64,000 nucleotides of DNA from Leidyana gryllorum EB-2025a (taxonomy: Eukaryota > Apicomplexa). The stretch is from assembly GCA_048772705.1 (NCBI GenBank), contig JBLWGC010000230.1, positions 1,550,001 through 1,614,000 of the forward strand, in the 5' to 3' direction. Below are positions 60,484-64,000 of the stretch, piece by piece; position 1 is the stretch's first letter, and each line of letters begins with the position of its first letter. Under the pieces are notes generated by a model. That model was not told where the DNA came from. It searched no databases and saw nothing but the letters and a program-made list of their open reading frames with translations. A program made the translations under genes and the position numbers.

Positions 60484-63400
60484 ATGTTGACTATACGACC
60501 TCGTCGTCGCCGAAGTGACGAGCGGGGGGGGGTACAATCGGACCGCAACCCGCCACGACTGAAGCCACGGACATTGGCAGTCTCATCATCTCTGCCCAAG
60601 ACACGCGGCAGTTTTGGACAGGATGTTGAAGCCTCAGCTCGAAGGATTCGCTCGTTCACGGGAGCAGCGACCAGCCCACCACCCCCCGCTGCGGCTGTTA
60701 ATCATGTACCGCAACAGATCAACATTCGAACTCCTGAACGACCTGAGACCTTAGTGACCGGATCGTCCACAAGGGGTACAGGGATCGACCGCTTCAGCGA
60801 ACTCAATGATATCCTCGCCGGCCGCCGCTATACTGCTCCGGGTGCCCAGACATTAAGGTTCGCTCGGACATTACGCAAGTTTATCGCACAAGACGCTATA
60901 CAATTTGCCATGAAGGAACGAGAAATCTATCAGGCGCTTCTCAACCGAGATGAGGTTATCACCTCACCCCCACCAACCAGAGCCTTCCGAGACGAAGAAA
61001 GTAGTGCGGTACAGAGCCGCAGCCTCAGTCAAGATTCTAGCGCCACCGCCAGTGGCAATGGAGACACAACTCAGCCTACATCTCAAAAGGCCTCTGCCGC
61101 AATGTCCAACAAAGTCTCGTCTTCCACCTCATCTGCCGAGTCCAATATGCATAGGCCTATTGTCCTTGAAACTTGGAGACATGTCTTTGTCACCCTCAGC
61201 AGTTGCGTACTCACCCTACGCTCATTCTCCCAGGTACACCGACTCAGTATGATCTGGGGTGGACGCGTTGTTCTGGTTCCCTGGCTCTTCTCCTTCTTCG
61301 TCATTTGTTTTCCCCTATTGATATTGGAACTTGCGATGGGTAATGCTTATCGCGGGGGTATCAGCAAGGTGAGCAGCCCTCCTCACAAAGACAAGGTCAC
61401 ACTTGTTAAAGTGTCTCATGTCGGCCTGCCCAATTTTCCGTAGTGTCGGTGTTGTCGCCTGGCTGGGATTGAGCTGGAAAATAAGTCAACAGGCTGGTAG
61501 GTCGCCACCCAATTGATACAGAGTATGGGCACTCAACACATATCCACTCCGTGTCTCCCTGCCCCCTACCCGCTCACACGCACACACACACACACGCGCG
61601 CGCAAGCGGCCTGCCAGTACGGACTTGGAGTGACATGTTGCGTTTTGGCAGTGGCCGCAAGTCGGGTGGCTATTACCTGTTTACAAATGTTTTCCGCTCA
61701 TCCATCATGGATAAGTCCAACGGACATACGTTTGGAATGCGAACAGACGCGACCGGATGAGACGTCTTGTGCTTTGAAAGAGGGTTGTCTTTTCATCGAA
61801 AGCGTGTGTACCGTTGACCCCCTGTACTGGGCAACTGTGTATAACCAAGACATTAACGCTGGGAAATTTGATCAAGTGGTGCTCATCGCCTGTTTTATGT
61901 GGGGGGCGTGTGCAATATCCCAAGGATTCCATCTGAGACCTGTCAGCTATCGTAGGTTTGCTCCCCTCAACTCTTAACGCCACCTAGCTCAGTGATCGGA
62001 ACCACCACACTGTTGGGTTTATTGGTCTTGATCTACTTTGCCTACCACGAGATCAATCAGATCTACGCTCAGAGCGGAGTCAGCTCGGAGTTTGCAGCTC
62101 GTAAGCTTTCTCTTGTACTCAGAGGCCTTTTGAGATGTAATATACCGAAGTGTCACTCGGATCACGCAGACAAAACAATGCTGCTTGGGACCAGTTATTC
62201 TCCCCAGGACTCTGGATGGCTAGCTTCCACATGGCCATCAACCTACTTGACCTCGGAAGAGGCATAATCCAAACCTGCAGCTCCATGGCACCGTAAGACT
62301 CGTCATCCCATAGCGTGACCACCTATATTCCCAGCTTCGGGTTCGATTTTATTCGTCTGGGAGTTTGGGTGGCCGGTGCGGCTGCTCTCGGAGGAGCCGC
62401 TATGATTGTCATTGGCGACAATCTGATAGCCAATGTGAGCGGTTGGGCGAGTCAGCTTTGGGTTCTATACTCCGTCAGATGTCGTACCGGACGGGCAAAA
62501 CCCATGAAGAGCTCAGAGCGTCCTTGCCGCACTTTTTCAATGTCTTGCTGCCTGCGACGGCCGACAACGTCCCTCACAAGAAATACATTGTAACTATCAT
62601 CCTGCTGTGTGTCTTGCTGTCTGAATTTGCCAGCATGACTTTCGCTGGGACCTGTCTGGCTGACAGTTTAATGGTAATCCTAAGATGAGGAACTCTTCAT
62701 TGTCGAATTTACTGTTTCGCGCGCGCCAATCAGAACATACAACTAATTGCGCAACGCAAACAAAGCCATTATATCACTTGCGCCATAATTGTTATTGTTG
62801 GAAGTGCTATGATTGCGGTTCAATTTGTTGCACCCGTGAGTCCGACACCCTCTCCTGCATCGCAGATCTCCTGCCGTATCCACAGCTGGACTTTCTCAAT
62901 GGCATCAACCTCCTGGGACCCTTGATGGTTCTATTCTTCGAGACGGTATTATACGGGTGGATGCTCAACTCTAGAAACCAAATACGGCATGTTGGAAGCA
63001 CGTCCAGTGAGTCCTTCCGTGTCGCTGCTCACATCTCCTCTCAGCTATGGGTTTGATCTTTTGTTACATTGTCCTCTTCGTCTTTGGCTTGTGTTTGGGG
63101 CTTCCGTGCCTCTTGACGCTCATGGAGACATCCCTGGGTGAGTGACTTTTGACCTCACCTTTCGTCCCCCTCACGTCCCGCTCAGATGTTGATGTAGCCG
63201 CGTGGGTCTATACGCTCCTTCCCATTGTCATCATAAGCCTGGTTGGTGAGTCTCAAACGTCTCCCGAAAGCCGCGTTTCATCGCTCTCTCTGCACTTAGG
63301 GCTGACGTCGTTGATTTTCATCCCAATGCTCCTCGCCCAGTCTGCCAAAACAACGGCCAACCACAAGTACGCCATGCGTCAAATGAAACCCTCGCCGATG

Positions 63401-64000
63401 CTGGACTTTGAGGCCGTGGCAGTCGATATCAACAGCAAGCGGTCTGTTGCTTGGCACGAGTCCTACTTGGCCCCCGACCAAAATTCATCAGATTCCGAAA
63501 GCAATGAGCAGAACATTATGGATACGGCACGAAGACATCTGGACTTTGAGTGGCGGCCACAAACCACCATTGAAGAAACGGTGTCGCACGACAGTGCCCT
63601 CACGAGCGTTAGTCTCTCACTGCAGCACCCGCCTGCCCAAAAATCACCAATGAGAACTCCGCAAAGACGCGCTGTTGTTGTTGAGCCACAGCGATCCGAG
63701 AGCCGTACACCCACTAAACAAAGCAACACAGCCGAGGTTCACGATCCGAGCAGCTCGTCTTCACACAATCTCTTGAAACATCACCAGGTGAGGGACTCCG
63801 CCGCACAATATTTATTCTCGCAGCACGCGTTGTGGTGGCATTATATGGGCAATGTGGAGATCCTCCGGTATGACTTGAACTGCTTCGCCGCAGAGCTTCA
63901 AGATGCTAATTACACAAGAAGGTTCCGTCTCACAATCCACTGGTCAATATGCATAAAGTTTATCGCACCCTTCCTGATCGTCCTTTTACTTTTCCACACC
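60484..64000 (+). CDS. Divergent SLC6-like (sodium:neurotransmitter symporter) transporter, 3' end cut by window
   Basis: At least ten exons. The first, 60484-61368, encodes a 220-residue basic, disordered cytosolic N-terminus and then TM1-TM2 (LVPWLFSFFVICFPLLILEL). Later transmembrane blocks include QYGLGVTCCVLAVAASRVAI, FDQVVLIACFMWGACAIS, LIGTTTLLGLLVLIYFAYHE, NAAWDQLFSPGLWMASFHMA, DFIRLGVWVAGAAALGG, YIVTIILLCVLLSEFASMTF and SLIFIPMLLAQS, ending in a TM12-like helix at the window edge. ELAMGNAYRGG (end of TM2) and WDQLFSPGLWMAS (TM6-7 region) match SLC6 well. Where SLC6 has GLGNVWRFP in TM1, this protein has TLRSFSQVHRL, so classical sodium and substrate coordination is lost or altered. 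The junction of exons 1 and 2 (near 61369-61443) does not close in frame with plain GT-AG sites. The gene starts 23 bp after the methyltransferase stop. Confidence 0.72.
61573..61601. repeat. (CA)n/(CG)n tract in SLC6-like gene intron
   Basis: An alternating purine-pyrimidine run, (CA) then (CG), ending just before the GCAAG acceptor of the 110-nt intron 61497-61606, the longest intron placed in this window. Confidence 0.85.

Noticed and set aside
1-64000. Spliced-leader remnants or SL RNA gene
   Set aside because: I looked by eye for the dinoflagellate/perkinsozoan leader ending TTTTGGCTCAAG and did not find it; a proper search was not possible.

Overview
The window is nuclear DNA of a protist with a very compact, intron-bearing genome. 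Introns are mostly 38-60 nt with GT(A/G)AG-type donors and CAG/TAG acceptors. Genes sit 8-110 bp apart, sometimes overlapping, and tandem duplicates are common. Gene content is fully eukaryotic: REV1, Rab, RCC1, eIF3m, the exosome subunit RRP42, DDX47, an N-terminal methyltransferase, presequence protease, PEX4-type E2 and cytosolic HSP70s. The mix of short introns, near-zero spacing and AG acceptors close to start codons suits an alveolate with spliced-leader trans-splicing. A Perkinsus-like perkinsozoan is my best guess; this is inference, and I did not find a spliced-leader sequence. I saw no transposon, retroelement, viral relic, CRISPR array, tRNA or rRNA.

Layout. 0-7.5 kb: two tandem short-chain reductases, a lumenal glycosyltransferase and two helical proteins of unknown function. 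7.7-17.5 kb: a minus-strand run of REV1, a Rab with a long tail, and an RCC1 protein that starts with a Nup153-type zinc finger and FG motifs. REV1 and Rab are 11 nt apart and Rab and RCC1 48 nt apart. 17.5-28.4 kb: two tandem HAD phosphatases, a 1044-residue acidic protein, mitochondrial presequence protease and a secreted vWA protein. 28.9-36.7 kb: an HSP70 array in one orientation, with two full cytosolic HSP70s, one copy without a lid and one pseudogene, showing patchwork identity from gene conversion. 37-41.8 kb: two intronless Pro/Ser-rich proteins. 41.8-47.5 kb: poorly resolved, possibly secreted genes, an HSP70-like NBD with a degenerate nucleotide pocket, a PEX4-type E2 and an unknown gene. 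47.6-64 kb: eIF3m, an active M1 aminopeptidase and its tandem pseudoenzyme, RRP42 (sharing a TTAA stop with the pseudoenzyme), a small membrane protein, a helical protein overlapping DDX47, an NTMT1-like methyltransferase and a divergent SLC6-like transporter that runs off the end.

The most interesting items are the zinc-finger/FG/RCC1 fusion, the M1 pseudoenzyme that keeps its zinc ligands but lost its catalytic Glu, the degenerate HSP70-like proteins, the extreme gene packing, and (CA)n tracts placed just upstream of 3' splice sites. Exon boundaries were worked out by hand from frame continuity and GT-AG sites.
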